Below are positions 54,892 through 56,024 of a stretch of DNA of 56,024 bases, in pieces. Source of the DNA: Actinomycetes bacterium (lineage in GTDB: Bacteria > Actinomycetota > Acidimicrobiia > Acidimicrobiales > Bog-793); the NCBI GenBank assembly GCA_021829645.1, contig JAKBPI010000010.1:1-56024 (forward strand), written 5' to 3'. A program made the translations under genes and the position numbers. Each line of letters starts with the position of its first letter. The first letter of the stretch is position 1. A model generated the notes under the pieces. The model was given only the letters and a program-made list of their open reading frames with translations, was not told the origin of the DNA and ran no database searches.

Positions 54892-56024
54892 ATGAGTACC
54901 AGTAATACTCTCTCTGGTAAGTTCAAACAAGTTCTTTCCAAAGTGCTTATTGTCTCAGGTGCGCTTTTGGCTATGCTGTCTTCTTTTTCTTTTGCCTTTA
55001 TGGTAAGTGCCAATGCCGGAGCTGCACCAGCTGTAGCAGCCGAACCGGGGAATAACCCCTTTTTATTCAATGAGTTCATTGATACTAACTCCTATAGAGA
55101 AAATGTTGACTCAAGAGGTGCCGCCGCCGTAGGGGGGAACCTGACTATTACGGGCAGCTTCACGGTAGCCGATGCTCCGGGTATTACCTATACCTGTAGC
55201 GATGACACTTTGGTCGTGGGAGGAAACATTTCAGGTACCTCAGCTGAGCTCTCCATTGGGCAAGGTACCGCTCTATATAGCGGTACTGTCTCCGGAGTAT
55301 CGATTTACTCCAACGCCGCTCCGACCTGTAACCCTGCTTCAGTACAAGGAGCAACTTCATTCAACTCAGGTTGGCAGACGGCAGTAAATGATTCAACCAC
55401 TTGGGCAGGAGAAACTGCCAATGGTACAGTTTCTACTGCAGGAGGTACAACTACCCTTACCGGAAGAAGCTCCGGTGTCAATTACTTCAGTGTCAGTCCT
55501 TCACAACTTCTGGGTACAGTCAACATAGTAGTTCCAGCCGGTGCCACGTCTATTATCAATGTCTCCGGAACATCTTATACAAACAATGTCAACACCATAG
55601 ACTTCAACGGTTCCAGCGGAACTACCCCAGAAGAAGAACACACTCTTTGGAACTTTTCTACAGCCACAAGTCTTACTTTTGCAAACGGTGTTCAGTGGGG
55701 AGGAGCTCTTCTTGCTCCAAAGGGAGTTGTTCAGTTCAACAACGGTAAGGTCCTTGGTAATCTAATTGCTTATCAACTCGGTACTGCTACCAACCCTGCC
55801 AACGTGGAAACACACGAGAGGTATTTCGTACCGCCACCTCACTCGCCACCACCAACCACAACAACTACAGTTCCACCAACCACTTCAACCACAACAACTA
55901 CAGTTCCACCAACCACTTCAACCACAACAACTACAGTTCCACCAACCACTTCAACCACAACAACTACAGTTCCACCAACCACTTCAACCACAACAACTAC
56001 AGTTCCACCAACCACTTCAACCAC
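54892..56024 (+). CDS. secreted choice-of-anchor-A protein, 3' end beyond the window
   Basis: A signal peptide (about 1-45, with VLIVSGALLAMLSSFSFAFMVSANA) is followed by the domain called choice-of-anchor A (about 55-300). It has F-N-E-F-I-D-T-N-S-Y, then S-R-G-A-A-A-V-G-G-N-L-T-I-T-G-S-F, and near the end Q-W-G-G-A-L-L-A-P-K-G-V-V-Q-F-N-N-G-K-V-L-G-N-L-I-A. From residue 324 it enters T-T-T-V-P-P-T-T-S-T-T repeats, which reach the window edge. A sorting or anchor signal is expected further on. AGGAG lies nine bases before ATG 54892. It is probably cell-surface bound. Confidence 0.85.
   Translation, partial: MSTSNTLSGKFKQVLSKVLIVSGALLAMLSSFSFAFMVSANAGAAPAVAAEPGNNPFLFNEFIDTNSYRENVDSRGAAAVGGNLTITGSFTVADAPGITYTCSDDTLVVGGNISGTSAELSIGQGTALYSGTVSGVSIYSNAAPTCNPASVQGATSFNSGWQTAVNDSTTWAGETANGTVSTAGGTTTLTGRSSGVNYFSVSPSQLLGTVNIVVPAGATSIINVSGTSYTNNVNTIDFNGSSGTTPEEEHTLWNFSTATSLTFANGVQWGGALLAPKGVVQFNNGKVLGNLIAYQLGTATNPANVETHERYFVPPPHSPPPTTTTTVPPTTSTTTTTVPPTTSTTTTTVPPTTSTTTTTVPPTTSTTTTTVPPTTST
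55861..56024 (+). repeat. 33-bp tandem repeat, four full copies and a fifth reaching the edge
   Basis: The unit starts ACAACTACAGTTCCACCAAC and encodes T-T-T-V-P-P-T-T-S-T-T; copies begin at 55861, 55894, 55927, 55960 and 55993. The total number is unknown because the window ends within it. Confidence 0.97.

Noticed and set aside
55839-56024. Val/Gly-rich minus-strand frame at the right edge
   Set aside because: It is the complement of the 33-bp Thr-rich repeat in the secreted-protein gene, not a gene.
55861-56024. Could the 33-bp repeats be a CRISPR array?
   Set aside because: The units are contiguous with no spacers and lie in frame within a coding sequence; no cas genes are present.

Overview
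The window looks like chromosomal DNA from a moderate-GC actinobacterium, and I think class Acidimicrobiia is most likely (inference, no database search). The supporting signs are: a dnaK-grpE-dnaJ-hspR-clpB operon with a MerR-type HspR and an operator resembling its HAIR site; a polyphosphate glucokinase; a MurA with Asp in place of the catalytic Cys, as in mycobacteria; several genes whose -10 box lies about 7 nt before the start codon with no Shine-Dalgarno (leaderless mRNAs); and secreted proteins with Thr-rich TTTVPPTTS or TTTTSPVV linkers. Most of the window is housekeeping DNA. Four places stand out: 0-1.1 kb, 19.5-22.6 kb, and the repeat-rich secreted-protein genes near each end.

Layout. 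0.2-1.06 kb: GC-rich remnant of a polymorphic-toxin C-terminus, frameshifted, followed by a probable immunity gene. 1.2-3.1 kb: secreted NHL beta-propeller protein. 3.3-10.3 kb (minus strand): purine genes purA-purB-purC-purS-purQ-purL. 10.7-12.6 kb: multi-pass membrane protein overlapping a methyltransferase. 12.6-19.4 kb (minus strand): chaperone operon dnaK-grpE-dnaJ-hspR-clpB.

19.5-22.6 kb is an accessory island. It has two nearly identical long hairpins near its edges, a frameshifted 2TM/3TM membrane protein with a 66-residue partner, a GC-rich toxin/antitoxin-like pair (DUF4258-like/DUF2283), a decayed IS3-family element and a possible second transposase fragment.

22.6-31.3 kb: ACT-domain protein, gpmA, amt-glnB (nitrogen), SGNH hydrolase, a phosphotransferase, murA and galT. 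31.4-38 kb: small membrane protein, secreted alpha/beta hydrolase, cysteine desulfurase, mnmA and ligA; the desulfurase can supply sulfur to MnmA for tRNA 2-thiouridine. 38.6-42.8 kb: LacI-type regulator, an Rrf2-type regulator with an unusual C-terminal extension, and a siroheme nitrite/sulfite reductase with a strong leaderless promoter. 43.1-46.3 kb: DksA/TraR zinc-finger protein with histone-H1-like tandem repeats, lspA, rluD and a group-2 sigma-70 factor. 46.5-54.3 kb: histidine phosphatase, a tiny membrane protein, a second Rrf2 regulator, a phosphodiesterase/pyrophosphatase, a cobalamin adenosyltransferase, leucyl aminopeptidase, ppgK, an inositol-monophosphatase-family enzyme and a coiled-coil zinc-ribbon protein. 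54.9 kb to the edge: start of a secreted choice-of-anchor-A protein that runs off the window inside a 33-bp tandem repeat.

The best candidate for something undescribed is the membrane-protein/small-protein cassette at 20.0-20.8 kb inside the hairpin-flanked island. No tRNA, rRNA, CRISPR array or origin was recognised.
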